A stretch of 64,000 nucleotides of DNA from positions 1-64,000 of the forward strand of contig NZ_JARXHY010000020.1 of NCBI RefSeq assembly GCF_031127815.1. The letters run 5' to 3'. The notes beneath the pieces were generated by a model. That model made no database searches, was not told where the DNA came from, and saw nothing but the letters and a program-made list of their open reading frames with translations. Shown here piece by piece: positions 1 through 8,091 of the stretch. Numbering within the stretch: position 1 is the first letter of the stretch; every line of letters begins with the position of its first letter. This DNA is from Pelagicoccus sp. SDUM812003. Lineage in GTDB: Bacteria > Verrucomicrobiota > Verrucomicrobiia > Opitutales > Opitutaceae. The translations under genes and the position numbers were made by a program.

Positions 1-46
1 CTTACGCCTCGACCCTTCCCTATTTGCATCGCCACTCGAAAAGAAA

Positions 47-76
47 AAGGCGACCCTAAGGGCCGCCTTCCTCCTT
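47..76 (-). terminator. Rho-independent terminator
   Basis: Read on the minus strand, the stem AAGGCGGCC pairs with GGTCGCCTT around a short loop and is followed by a T-rich run (TTTTTCTTTT). It lies about 20 bp past the stop of the small minus-strand frame ending at 96. It therefore suggests that transcription on this strand really does end here. Confidence 0.65.
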
Positions 77-95
77 TTCCTATTCCTTCCTGGCC

Positions 96-293
96 TCATT
101 GCTGAGGCTTTAGATCCAAAATGTAAGGAGCCTCCCTGGTCACGACGAACTCGCCTTTATTCCCGCAGGTCTCGAACGCGACCAGCTTCCTCGTTTCGGA
201 ATAGTCCGCGACCTCGAGAACGACGAAACGCGGGCCGCAGGACTTGGCGACCTGAAGCATCAGCTCGCAAGTTTCAGCCGAATCGCTTGCCAA
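96..293 (-). CDS. Small hypothetical protein, uncertain start
   Basis: A short minus-strand frame of 65 codons if read from a TTG at 293, or 54 from the ATG at 260. No domain is recognised. The residues look protein-like, with a hydrophobic strand (FVVLEV) and a charged C-terminal half. A terminator lies directly downstream. In-frame upstream sequence hits a TGA about 16 codons before the TTG, and no good ribosome-binding site precedes either start. A different frame opens with an ATG near 330 and runs into this region, so the gene could be frameshifted or a remnant. It may also be spurious; the terminator is the main support. Confidence 0.35.
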   Translation of the reverse strand: MASDSAETCELMLQVAKSCGPRFVVLEVADYSETRKLVAFETCGNKGEFVVTREAPYILDLKPQQ

Positions 294-403
294 AGAGGGC
301 GCGATGGGGGCAGAGTCCCTGAATCTTTGACATCAAACCAAACAGGAGCGACCTAATAACTGTTGGTACGAAACGTCTGCTGTTCTCAGGCATCGCGACG
401 CCG

Positions 404-907
404 CTATTTCCATAGCTTCGTAAGAGGGCCGTCCTCTCCAAAAACGGGGTCGGCGCTGGGTAGCGGCACTTGCTTGATATTCTCGTCGGCTTGCGGACGA
501 TCGCCCTTTCGGCCACGAAGCACGTCGGCGTCCTGGCCTTTTGGATACCCGCCAACGACATGGAAATCCGGACTCGAACCGAGGTTTTGGTGGCCCACGC
601 CGGCCGGGATAACCACCACGTCCCCAGCTTGCACTTCGACGGTTTTCCCCTCCGTGTGCCCGAGTCGGATTGACGCCCGCCCTGCGTAGATGCCAAGGAC
701 TTCGTGCGCCGTGCTGTGGTAGTGGGGAAACTCGTACACTCCGTAGCGCCACGCTGCTCGCCAACCGTTGCGAACGTACATCGCCTCGACTTCCTCAGGA
801 TCCCGTGAACCGGCCCCTCGGTAAAGGAGTAGCGGCAAAGTCGGGTTGTTCGGGATAGCGCCTGAGTCGCCAAACAAGTGTGTTTCCGGCTCAATCACGC
901 AACCCAT
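404..907 (-). CDS. Cupin-domain protein, YjlB-like
   Basis: A 167-residue single-domain cupin. The N-terminal segment with IPNNPTLPLLLYR is characteristic of the Bacillus YjlB-type cupins. Cupin motif 1 is intact, HYH at 62-64, E69 and G76, fitting HxH-x4-E-x6-G. Motif 2 runs from G95 through PAG to H106 and N108. H62, H64, E69 and H106 are the expected metal ligands. The family is cytoplasmic and its substrate is not established, so no reaction is assigned. The gene stands alone, with no operon partner within 250 bp on either side. Confidence 0.85.
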   Translation of the reverse strand: MGCVIEPETHLFGDSGAIPNNPTLPLLLYRGAGSRDPEEVEAMYVRNGWRAAWRYGVYEFPHYHSTAHEVLGIYAGRASIRLGHTEGKTVEVQAGDVVVIPAGVGHQNLGSSPDFHVVGGYPKGQDADVLRGRKGDRPQADENIKQVPLPSADPVFGEDGPLTKLWK

Positions 908-1189
908 CTTCCACGTTGCCCAATCGACGGCAAGAAGAGAACGAGAAGGGCTTTATCGGGACAGGTATTAGATCTTTCATCTTTGGTAGTCACTGAAGAG
1001 CGCAATGCAGACGACCACAACGCTTGAGGGCATCCTGATCAGGCCTACGCAGTGGAAATGGAGAAATGGAGGGGCTGCCTGAAGGCTCGTATCCAGTGGC
1101 TTTGCCGGAAGCGATTGGTTTGGCGTCGGGAAGCGGAACAGTGAAAGAGCTGGCGTGATCGAGCGGTATCGGTCACTGATTGAAGCCTT

Positions 1190-1975
1190 ATGCTGCCCCA
1201 TCACCGTGACGCGATTCAGGCTTTCCTCGCTCGCTACGAGGAAAAGGCTGAGTTCATCGGCATCTTGCTCGCTGGGTCATTGGCTCACGGATACGCCCAG
1301 GAACATTCGGATATTGATATCATTCTCATCGCCGACGAAGCCGCGTTCCGCAAACACGCCGTGGACAACAAGCTGGCGTTCAGCATCAAGGACGTTTGCC
1401 GGTATCCGCAGGGCTACGTCGACTGCAAGGTTGTTTCTCTCGCTTCCCTAAAGGATATCGCTGAACGGGGCAGCGACGCCGCTCGCTTTGCCTTCAAGGA
1501 CGCCCGCATCCTTCGCTCGAGCGCCCCGTCGCTCCCCTCGCTGATCGAGGCCGTCTGTCGTTTCCCGATCGAAGCGATCGAGGAACGTCAGCACCGGTTT
1601 GCAAGCCAACTGCTCGCGTGGAAATGGTACCTCAGGCAAGCGGAGGAAAAAGGCAGCAGCTACTTGCGCCACCTCGCCTGTCAGAAGGTTGCGCTTTTTA
1701 GCTGCCGTCTCATTCTGAACCGAAACCAACGGCTGTTCCCGTATCACAAATGGCTGTTGCAGGAAACGAAACGAGCGGAGGCCCAGCCTCCCGGATTTCA
1801 GGATCAGCTCGCCGCATTTCTCGAAAACCCGACTTTCGATCAAGCCCAGGTCATCACTGACCAACTTCTGGCATTTCTCGGAAACACGGAGAGCGAAATC
1901 GACTGGCCCAATCAGTTCATGACCGATAGCGAGCTCAATTGGAAAGACGCTCCGCCTCCCATCGATGATCTATGA
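1190..1975 (+). CDS. Nucleotidyltransferase-domain protein
   Basis: A 261-residue protein whose N-terminal 90 residues form a Pol-beta-type nucleotidyltransferase core: G29-S30 followed by D41-x-D43, with a likely third carboxylate at D78 in a VDCK strand. These are the metal- and NTP-binding positions of the minimal/aminoglycoside-type family. Residues about 100-240 are helical and could be a substrate-binding or HEPN-like domain. There is no neighbouring HEPN or antitoxin gene, so a MNT/HEPN toxin-antitoxin role is not supported. The substrate is unknown. The ATG at 1190 is preceded by GAAG at a suitable distance. It is not a SMODS/CD-NTase by visible motif. Confidence 0.75.
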   Translation: MLPHHRDAIQAFLARYEEKAEFIGILLAGSLAHGYAQEHSDIDIILIADEAAFRKHAVDNKLAFSIKDVCRYPQGYVDCKVVSLASLKDIAERGSDAARFAFKDARILRSSAPSLPSLIEAVCRFPIEAIEERQHRFASQLLAWKWYLRQAEEKGSSYLRHLACQKVALFSCRLILNRNQRLFPYHKWLLQETKRAEAQPPGFQDQLAAFLENPTFDQAQVITDQLLAFLGNTESEIDWPNQFMTDSELNWKDAPPPIDDL

Positions 1976-2290
1976 ACCCGAGGTCGTGTCCTTCCTATCG
2001 GAGATGCCAACGACAAAAGTATCTACACATCTGATACATAATTGTAATAGCTCTCCTAGAATAATCTTTGCAATGGAGACCTATGCGGGAGCGGGTGTAG
2101 CGTCTACGGCGTTCTCGGTTCGATGCAGAGCGTGCCCGGAGGTCCCGCTCCACCGCCATGAAGACTAGAGAGCCAGTCTACAATGAGCAAAGCTCTGACA
2201 CTTGTCTTTTGACCCGACCACCTGACTATGCTTGCTTGGTCAACGGATCCCGAAACCCTTGTGTGAAAAGAAAAGAGCAAAAGCCAAACC
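1976..2290. other. Intergenic region, no gene seen
   Basis: No convincing coding frame. The middle is AT-rich and could hold the promoter of the PH-domain pair. It also carries an 8-bp inverted repeat, GGAGCGGG at 2088-2095 and CCCGCTCC at 2144-2151, enclosing about 48 bp. This resembles the GC-rich inverted repeats in other gaps of this window. Confidence 0.5.
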
Positions 2291-2827
2291 ATGGAATCTG
2301 ACGCCGCTTCGTTTACGAATCCCCAAATAAAAACCGGTGAGCTCCCTCGCTGGGAGGAGGTCATGATGGAACCGCTGGCAAAGGCCGCCCCCTGGGAGCT
2401 GTTTTGGCAAACGTGCATTGTTTATCTCGTTTTCGGGCTCGCGACGGTCGTGGCATTATTTACCCTGCCGCTCCCTTTTTTCATTCGGCTAATCGTTCTG
2501 CTGGCGGGGCTTTTTTCCTTTATTGCCATTCAGTGGTATCACTTTAGGGAGCACAGGCAGAGGGGCGTGGCCCTGCGCGACAAAGACGTTTTGTTCAAGA
2601 AAGGCTTGTGGTGGCGCGAGCGCGCCGCGCTTCCCCTCAACAGAGTCCAGCACATCGAAATCCACCGAGGTGTGATTGAGAGAAAACTCGGTCTAAGCAC
2701 GTTGAAATTGTACACCGCTGGAGGATCTGGTGTGGACCTGCAGATCAGCGGCCTTGAGAGCGACCGCGCCGATCGCATGAAGCAGTATATCCTGGAGAAG
2801 ACGAGAAGTGAAGTATTTGAGCAATGA
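2291..2827 (+). CDS. PH-domain membrane protein, YdbS-like
   Basis: A 178-residue protein with two adjacent transmembrane helices (about 40-60 and 64-84), then a cytoplasmic bacterial PH domain (bPH2) over about 90-165, recognisable by the pattern of basic residues plus the RVQHIEI and GLSTLKLYTAGG strands. It corresponds to YdbS of Bacillus. The stop overlaps the start of the next gene by four bases (ATGA), so the two are translationally coupled. In B. subtilis the ydbST pair belongs to the SigW envelope-stress regulon and contributes to bacteriocin resistance. An envelope-protection role here is inference from that family knowledge. Confidence 0.85.
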   Translation: MESDAASFTNPQIKTGELPRWEEVMMEPLAKAAPWELFWQTCIVYLVFGLATVVALFTLPLPFFIRLIVLLAGLFSFIAIQWYHFREHRQRGVALRDKDVLFKKGLWWRERAALPLNRVQHIEIHRGVIERKLGLSTLKLYTAGGSGVDLQISGLESDRADRMKQYILEKTRSEVFEQ

Positions 2828-4323
2828 ATACGGAACGGATATCAACCCAAGAGGAAAGCGATTGGCTTAGGCTTTCGCCGGTTTCGATCATATTCTTCAT
2901 TATTAAGTTCACTGTGCTTTTCGTGAAGCGTTGGCTGGTCAATGTCGTGCCAGCGCTGGCTGCGGTCGCTTTCTTCTCCGAAAACAAGCTATTGCTGCTC
3001 AGCATCGCCCTGCCCGTCATCGTGTTTCTGGTCACGGTCTATAGCATGGTATACTACTGGCATTTCACGTTCTGCGTTCGTGATGGCAACATTCGGATAC
3101 ACCAGGGGGTATTCGCCAAGCAGTACCTCAATCTTGAGTTCGCTCGCATGCAGAACGTGAACATCGTCAAGCCACTGTACTTTGCTCCCTTCAAGGTGGT
3201 GAACTGCGTCATCGAATCCGCAGGATCCAAGGCCACCGAAGTCGAGCTTCCAGGAGTCGACGAGGCATTTGCTCTGGAACTGCAAAGCGAGGTATTCGCA
3301 TCCGATACCCCGGATGTGGAAAGGGAGCCCGTCAACGCCAAGGATGGCGCAGCCCCCTTTCTGAAGCTCTCAAACTGGGAAATCGCCAAATCCGGGCTGA
3401 CCAGCTACTTCGCATTGGTCATATTCGCGGCGATCGCCCCGTTTCTCGGGAATATAGGAGAACGCTTATCCGACACGATCATTCCCAAGGTCCTAGGGGC
3501 TCTCGAACCCATCGTTGGGAACAAGATCATTGCGGGAGGTCTACTGATCGTCGCAGCCGTATCCCTTTATATAATACTCATCATAACAGCTTCAATGGTT
3601 GGCGCCTTGATCCGCTTCTACGGCTACGAGCTTCACAATCAAGACGACAAACTCGTGCGCGTGACGGGATTGTTCGAGAAAAGATCCACCACCTTGAAGA
3701 AGTCGAAAATACAGGCGATCACCATCTCGCAGAATGTCGCGGCGCGCCTTCTCGAACGGATACAGCTGCAATACAGCCAAGTGGGAGCGAGACAAACGAA
3801 GCAAAGCGACTCGAGCATCCTGATTCCAATCCTCCTTCCCAAAGAGGCGGAAAGGCTGACCTCCCTCGCATTCTCGGATTGTCCTGAACCGAAATTCGAG
3901 CCAATCCACCCCAGTTATCTCTACCGAGTGTTTCTCTACTTCTGGGCAATTCCTGCGGTGTGTATCGTATCCATTTTTTCGATTCTGCTGAGTGGATACT
4001 TTGTGATTTCCCTGATCGCTCTTGTCCCTGTTTTCGCCGTATTAGTCCTCCGCCGTCGCAGGTACGGCTTTTGGCACAATGACGAGTATGGAGCGATAAG
4101 GCAGGGAATGCTTGGGCAAACGGTCACGCTTTTTCCGCTGCATAAGTGCCAGCTAGCGAAGGTCAGCCAAAGCCGTGGGCAAAGAGTCCGCGGACTAGGA
4201 AATCTCACGGTTCAACTCGGATCGGGAATCGTATCCATCCCCTACCTTCCCATTCCCGTGATAAACCGATTTGTTGACCAAACCCTTTACAAAGTTGAGA
4301 GCAGCTCGAAGGCCTGGATGTAA
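2824..4323 (+). CDS. Multi-PH-domain membrane protein, YdbT-like
   Basis: A 499-residue partner of the preceding gene. The layout is two transmembrane helices (about 28-75), a bPH2 domain (80-150), further membrane pairs near 190-210 and 235-260, a second PH-like segment (265-345), another membrane pair near 365-405, and a third PH-like segment to the C-terminus. This 2TM-PH repeat order and total length match YdbT of Bacillus (about 490 residues). The ATG sits inside the ATGA overlap with the YdbS-like stop. The function in the family is only known phenotypically, as envelope/bacteriocin protection. No ligand-binding residue can be assigned by eye. Confidence 0.85.
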   Translation: MNTERISTQEESDWLRLSPVSIIFFIIKFTVLFVKRWLVNVVPALAAVAFFSENKLLLLSIALPVIVFLVTVYSMVYYWHFTFCVRDGNIRIHQGVFAKQYLNLEFARMQNVNIVKPLYFAPFKVVNCVIESAGSKATEVELPGVDEAFALELQSEVFASDTPDVEREPVNAKDGAAPFLKLSNWEIAKSGLTSYFALVIFAAIAPFLGNIGERLSDTIIPKVLGALEPIVGNKIIAGGLLIVAAVSLYIILIITASMVGALIRFYGYELHNQDDKLVRVTGLFEKRSTTLKKSKIQAITISQNVAARLLERIQLQYSQVGARQTKQSDSSILIPILLPKEAERLTSLAFSDCPEPKFEPIHPSYLYRVFLYFWAIPAVCIVSIFSILLSGYFVISLIALVPVFAVLVLRRRRYGFWHNDEYGAIRQGMLGQTVTLFPLHKCQLAKVSQSRGQRVRGLGNLTVQLGSGIVSIPYLPIPVINRFVDQTLYKVESSSKAWM

Positions 4324-4651
4324 AACGAGTGACCGGACCTTCGCTATCGAGCCCAGAAATCAGCCGCCAAAAGGCGCCAGGAATCTGGTCCTTAAAATCC
4401 TGCCTTATATGGCAGGAGCCCGTGGGGGAGTTTTTGCGCCTCTTGTGGCTAAATCTCAAAGCCCTCCTGGCGAGGGCAAGCGGTCAAACGTCAAATCTCC
4501 GAGAACGCCTTCCTTGTTTCGAAAAGGTAAAATAGGGGGGCGGACCCGCGTACGGTTATCGTGGAGAACAGGTACGTACCGAGTCTAAGAATTTGAATAC
4601 AAAGATCGAGCGCCTTCGAACTGGAAGCTATGCCGTCTTTATATGCGCCAG
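4324..4651. other. Intergenic region
   Basis: No gene is supported. A small hairpin, CCTGCC/GGCAGG near 4402-4418, follows the YdbT-like gene but has no T-run directly after it, so it is only a weak candidate terminator. Confidence 0.4.
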
Positions 4652-4891
4652 CTAGTTCGAATCGGGTCCTCGGTTGTAGAACGGTACCAGCTGGTTGAGA
4701 TGCCCTTCGATGATTTTCGCAATGTGCCCAGCATCCATGCTTCCCTTGTGGAGTTCGAAAACGGCAACGAGCAAGGCCAGCTCGATATCGGATGGCTTTG
4801 CGGAAACGCCCTTCATCTCCTTGAGGATCTCCAAGGCCTTGCGCTCTGCGCGTTTGTAATCTTCAAAATTCTTCTCTTGCGGCGTCGACAT
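4652..4891 (-). CDS. Small hypothetical protein (79 aa)
   Basis: A 79-residue, acidic and helix-rich soluble protein with no signal peptide or membrane segment. It has an N-terminal charged helix (KNFEDYKRAERKALEIL) and a C-terminal half with an FELHKGSMDAGHIAKIIEGHL pattern, flanked by non-coding DNA on both sides. No family is recognised. Amino-acid composition and codon use are consistent with real coding. The Shine-Dalgarno sequence is weak. Confidence 0.55.
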   Translation of the reverse strand: MSTPQEKNFEDYKRAERKALEILKEMKGVSAKPSDIELALLVAVFELHKGSMDAGHIAKIIEGHLNQLVPFYNRGPDSN

Positions 4892-5424
4892 GACCGAGAC
4901 AAGAACCGAGCAAGTCCAAGGAGGTCAACTTGTAATGCCCCGCCCTCGATCTGCCCTCCCTGCCTCAATTGGCTCCACGTAATCAACATCCCTGCCGCGA
5001 GCAGCGGGTATGCATTTGCGCATTCGAAACAAGCCCTTCTGTAGGGCGGGGCGCTGACCCGCCACCCTGGTTTGTCGCCTCAACGCGGCGACCTGCAGGA
5101 CGCCGCAAGCGTCGGGGTGTGGGAACCAAAACGAATCAAGGGAATCAGGCGACGAGCGACCAGCCTTCCATGGTCTCCCACCCTACTTCCTCGCTTACCT
5201 GCGGTGCCAGGCTCGCACCCTGGCCGATGCCAGTCCTAGAGCCTTAGCATGGCACGAAAGAGGTGTACAACTTTCCAGCGAGATTGATGCTCGGAGTCTT
5301 TATGTAGGGCCTTGGAAATCCTCCTGCACTGTGGATGATCGCGTCCGGAGGCCACGATCCACCATCAGGTTTTCCGCCTTCGGCGGGTCGGAGGGAGCCT
5401 TTGAGCGCCGTTTCGCTAAGCCCG
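4892..5424. repeat. Repeat-rich intergenic region
   Basis: No gene is supported in about 530 bp. It holds an inverted repeat, GCCCCGCCCT at 4937-4946 and AGGGCGGGGC at 5043-5052. A GC-box (GTAGG-GCGGGGC-N-TGACCCG, 5041-5062) is followed by a hairpin GTCGCC-N7-GGCGAC (5074-5092). Both modules recur at 31169-31225, and the GC-box recurs inverted at 26907-26929. Confidence 0.6.
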
Positions 5425-6264
5425 CTAGAATCCACGCGCCATGCGTCCACTGTGGCGAATTCGCTGCTGCTTCGGCGCGGGCGGAGTCTCGAGGTGAAGG
5501 CTGTACCATTCGTCCCCCAAGCCTGCGTTGGAGAAACTCTTTTCGCGATTGTTGGAGAGGTGTTCCCAGTTGCGAGTAAAGGTGTCCACTCCGGTGGCCT
5601 TTTTAGCCTTCAACAAGACCCGGCGGGCTTCATCCGGCTCGCCAACCTTGACGTAGATCCACGACATCAAGCCGTACAGCAACGTGCCGCGAGCGCCCCA
5701 GAACCACCTAATCTGGCGCTTGAAGACTTTTTTCGCCCCCGCCACATCGCCATTCTGATAACGGCGGGCCATCCTCATGGCCACCGTCATGGGGTCCATC
5801 ATCAGCGGGCCTCTCAAGAAACCGCAGGTGGCAAGGATCTGATCAGCCTGGTCGAACTCCTTGAGCTGGTAGTGAAACTGCAAGCGCATGGTCGCGATCT
5901 GTCGACCCGTGAGCACTGACCACTTCTTGAAGGGTTCGAGTCGCTTGGTGAACGCTAGCCCCTCCTTTAACATGGCCCTCTGATCCGTTTCGAGCTGGCG
6001 TTGCAGCTGCTTAGCGTTTCCGCCGGGCTTGGTCTGGAACTGCTGCACCTTGTGCTTCATGCGCCTCTGAGCGACTTGCATGCTCGCCTGCAGCTCGCCC
6101 TGGACCTTGGACATCTTTTTCCGAACGAAAAATCCGACCAGAAAAAACGCGCCAAGAAATCCGAGGCTGCTAAGGAAGACCGTCATCCCGGTACTTGCCT
6201 GCGAGGCGATCAAGGCGCCGGCTATTGCGGCGGAGACCAGCGCTGAAATGAGAAGTGAAAGCAT
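5425..6264 (-). CDS. Membrane-anchored hypothetical protein
   Basis: A 279-residue protein with two hydrophobic N-terminal helices (about 3-22 and 27-47), a KKM stop-transfer signal, a basic coiled-coil stretch (52-105), and a helical domain (about 110-250) whose paired-helix pattern (LKEFDQADQIL, GDVAGAKKVFKRQ, GEPDEARRVLLKA) looks like three degenerate tetratricopeptide units. The body would face the cytoplasm. AAAGG precedes the ATG at 6264 at good spacing. No named family is recognised. A scaffold role would be inference from the TPR-like fold. Confidence 0.65.
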   Translation of the reverse strand: MLSLLISALVSAAIAGALIASQASTGMTVFLSSLGFLGAFFLVGFFVRKKMSKVQGELQASMQVAQRRMKHKVQQFQTKPGGNAKQLQRQLETDQRAMLKEGLAFTKRLEPFKKWSVLTGRQIATMRLQFHYQLKEFDQADQILATCGFLRGPLMMDPMTVAMRMARRYQNGDVAGAKKVFKRQIRWFWGARGTLLYGLMSWIYVKVGEPDEARRVLLKAKKATGVDTFTRNWEHLSNNREKSFSNAGLGDEWYSLHLETPPAPKQQRIRHSGRMARGF

Positions 6265-6839
6265 GTTCTGAGACCTTTTCGTCGAGTGAAGTTAATCCGT
6301 ACTGCGGCTTTTCCAAAGATGAGAGTGACCAAGAGGTCAACCCGCAATGTCTTTGAAGCGAGCCGCCAACGGTTCACAGCGTACCCGTACATTGCATAGT
6401 CGCGAGACCGAGGCATGGCCCGCGCGAGCAGCAAGTTAGCAAGATTCCTTTTTCATCTTTCCTAGGTAAGCATAGGTCAGCGCCCTCCCCCCCAGATCGT
6501 CATGGCGAATGTGTCGACCGAACCTGCAACTTGGAAAAAATGGAAGGAAACGGGCCGCAGCATGGAATGAAAAGAAGATCAAAGCTCCCTTTGCCCGCAA
6601 GGGGTGGATACAGCGAGTTGCTTTTGAATCCACTGGAACAACTCCAACCTTACCTCATCCCCGCTCCCATCTGTGACAATCTGTGCAGATCCATGGATAA
6701 GAAGCCTATACAGGACGCAGAGAGAACTGCTTCTGTTTTGGCAGTTTCAGAACTGGGAAGCGAGCAGTCGAACACGCCTTAACGATTGCGCACCGATCAA
6801 TCGTTGCCTATAGAACCATCCAGAATGGTAGCCTAGAAA
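6265..6839. other. Intergenic region, no gene seen
   Basis: About 575 bp between divergent genes. Short frames on both strands (65-83 codons) lack ribosome-binding sites, domain features or convincing composition. The region should hold the promoters of the membrane protein (minus) and the SLATT-like gene (plus). No strong sigma-70 match was picked out. Confidence 0.4.
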
Positions 6840-7295
6840 ATGCAAATATCATCCCATCGTCACTTTCCCAAGCGCCCCGCTGAAACCCTATCGGTTTCAG
6901 AACGACTCATCGAAAAGAAACACGAGGACTATACCAAGGCCTGCATTAGGTACCGCAACCTCTACTACTTCACTCGGCTGTGCGCTGGCTTGAGCGCGGG
7001 AATTTTGCCTTTCGTGGTTCACTCCAGCCCCAACATCGCCATTGGTCTTTCCATCGCAGTCGTTGTCGCCACCGTTCTCGATTCCGTTTTCAACCCGAAG
7101 GACAAGTGGAAGACCTTTTCGCGCGCCACCGATTTGCTGGCGATCGCCCGGCTCAAGGCTTCGGGAGAATACGACAAGTACGCGAACCAGTTGAGCATTC
7201 TCGCAGCGACCGAAAACGCCCATCTCGAGCAACTCGTAAATCTGGACGAAATCATCGAACAGAACAGAGGTCGCGAGCCGCAATCGCGAGACTAG
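6840..7295 (+). CDS. SLATT/DUF4231-like two-TM protein
   Basis: A 151-residue protein with a charged N-terminal helix (20-40), two closely spaced transmembrane helices (about 44-61 and 65-82), and a cytoplasmic C-terminal helix beginning with the KDKWKTFSRATDLL segment. The order (YRNLYYFTRL, two helices, then W-x-x-F/Y-R-A-T-x-x-L) matches the SLATT/DUF4231 superfamily. Proteins of this group are proposed membrane effectors attached to SMODS nucleotide-second-messenger or SLOG sensor modules. No cGAS/DncV-like synthase or SLOG gene lies nearby, so it is an orphan. A HEAT-like gene follows 16 bp downstream and is probably cotranscribed. Confidence 0.65.
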   Translation: MQISSHRHFPKRPAETLSVSERLIEKKHEDYTKACIRYRNLYYFTRLCAGLSAGILPFVVHSSPNIAIGLSIAVVVATVLDSVFNPKDKWKTFSRATDLLAIARLKASGEYDKYANQLSILAATENAHLEQLVNLDEIIEQNRGREPQSRD

Positions 7296-7311
7296 ATAAC
7301 CAACGGGGTCG

Positions 7312-7839
7312 ATGGATACCATGAGCACTGCCCTTGAGGACATCTTGGTAAACGCTTATTCAATCGAGATGGAAGCCTACTTGAAGGCCCATCCGGAAGA
7401 CTTCCCGGAAGCGATTGAGCTAGCGTTGGGCGACCGTGAACGGTACTCATGGCGAGCGGCCTGGCTGATGGGCAACTGTATGGAGGTGGATGACGAGCGT
7501 GTGCGCGGCTCCGTGGACCGCATCGTCGCAGCCATGCCAGGAAAGCCCGACGGGCACTGGCGCGAGTTGATGAAGATCGTATCCAAAATGCGCTTAAACG
7601 ACGAGCAGGAGGGACGCTTGTTCGAGATGGCGATGCAGCAGTGGCAGGACCCCGAGAAACAATCCTCAGTGCGATGGAAGGCCTTTCAGTTCATCGCGGC
7701 GATGGTGGACAAATACCCGGAGCTGGCAGCAGAGGTAAGACTCGTGCTCCGACCGGAATTGATCGACCAGTTGTCTCCGGGGGTCCGCAGATCCGTTTCA
7801 CGTGAGGCCAGGAGAATGCTGGCGCTGAAGCCTGTGTGA
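7312..7839 (+). CDS. HEAT-repeat-like helical protein
   Basis: A 175-residue all-helical soluble protein. Repeated paired helices such as the SWRAAWLMGNCM, HWRELMKIVSKMRL and VRWKAFQFIAAMVDKYPEL segments resemble HEAT/ARM-type repeats of the kind annotated as HEAT-repeat-domain or DNA-alkylation-repair-like proteins. No catalytic residue is apparent, so it is likely a protein- or nucleic-acid-binding scaffold. It starts 16 bp after the SLATT-like gene. A second in-frame ATG at 7321 is an equally possible start. Functional pairing with the SLATT-like protein is inference from spacing. Confidence 0.6.
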   Translation: MDTMSTALEDILVNAYSIEMEAYLKAHPEDFPEAIELALGDRERYSWRAAWLMGNCMEVDDERVRGSVDRIVAAMPGKPDGHWRELMKIVSKMRLNDEQEGRLFEMAMQQWQDPEKQSSVRWKAFQFIAAMVDKYPELAAEVRLVLRPELIDQLSPGVRRSVSREARRMLALKPV

Positions 7840-8091
7840 GATGGTCATTTGTGTAGGGACTCATTTGTCAGAAGGTAAATCCCCGCGTCAGCCTTAGCCT
7901 AGCTCCAATGGCCCCAGTGGGGACGAATCATATTCCTGACGGTGCTGAGGATGGCAGTGGCTTCCAGGTACTTACTCCATTCCCTGAGCTTACGTGCTAT
8001 TAGGTAGCTGTATTTGACAGCTTTTCTCTGAAAAGCACTCTCGATGGCGACTCATCTCCTCGAGTACGACGACCCTTCCCAGCAACATCCC

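Noticed and set aside
1190-1975. MNT/HEPN toxin-antitoxin or CD-NTase defence system
   Set aside because: No HEPN partner or effector gene is adjacent, and the nucleotidyltransferase motifs are of the ordinary minimal type.
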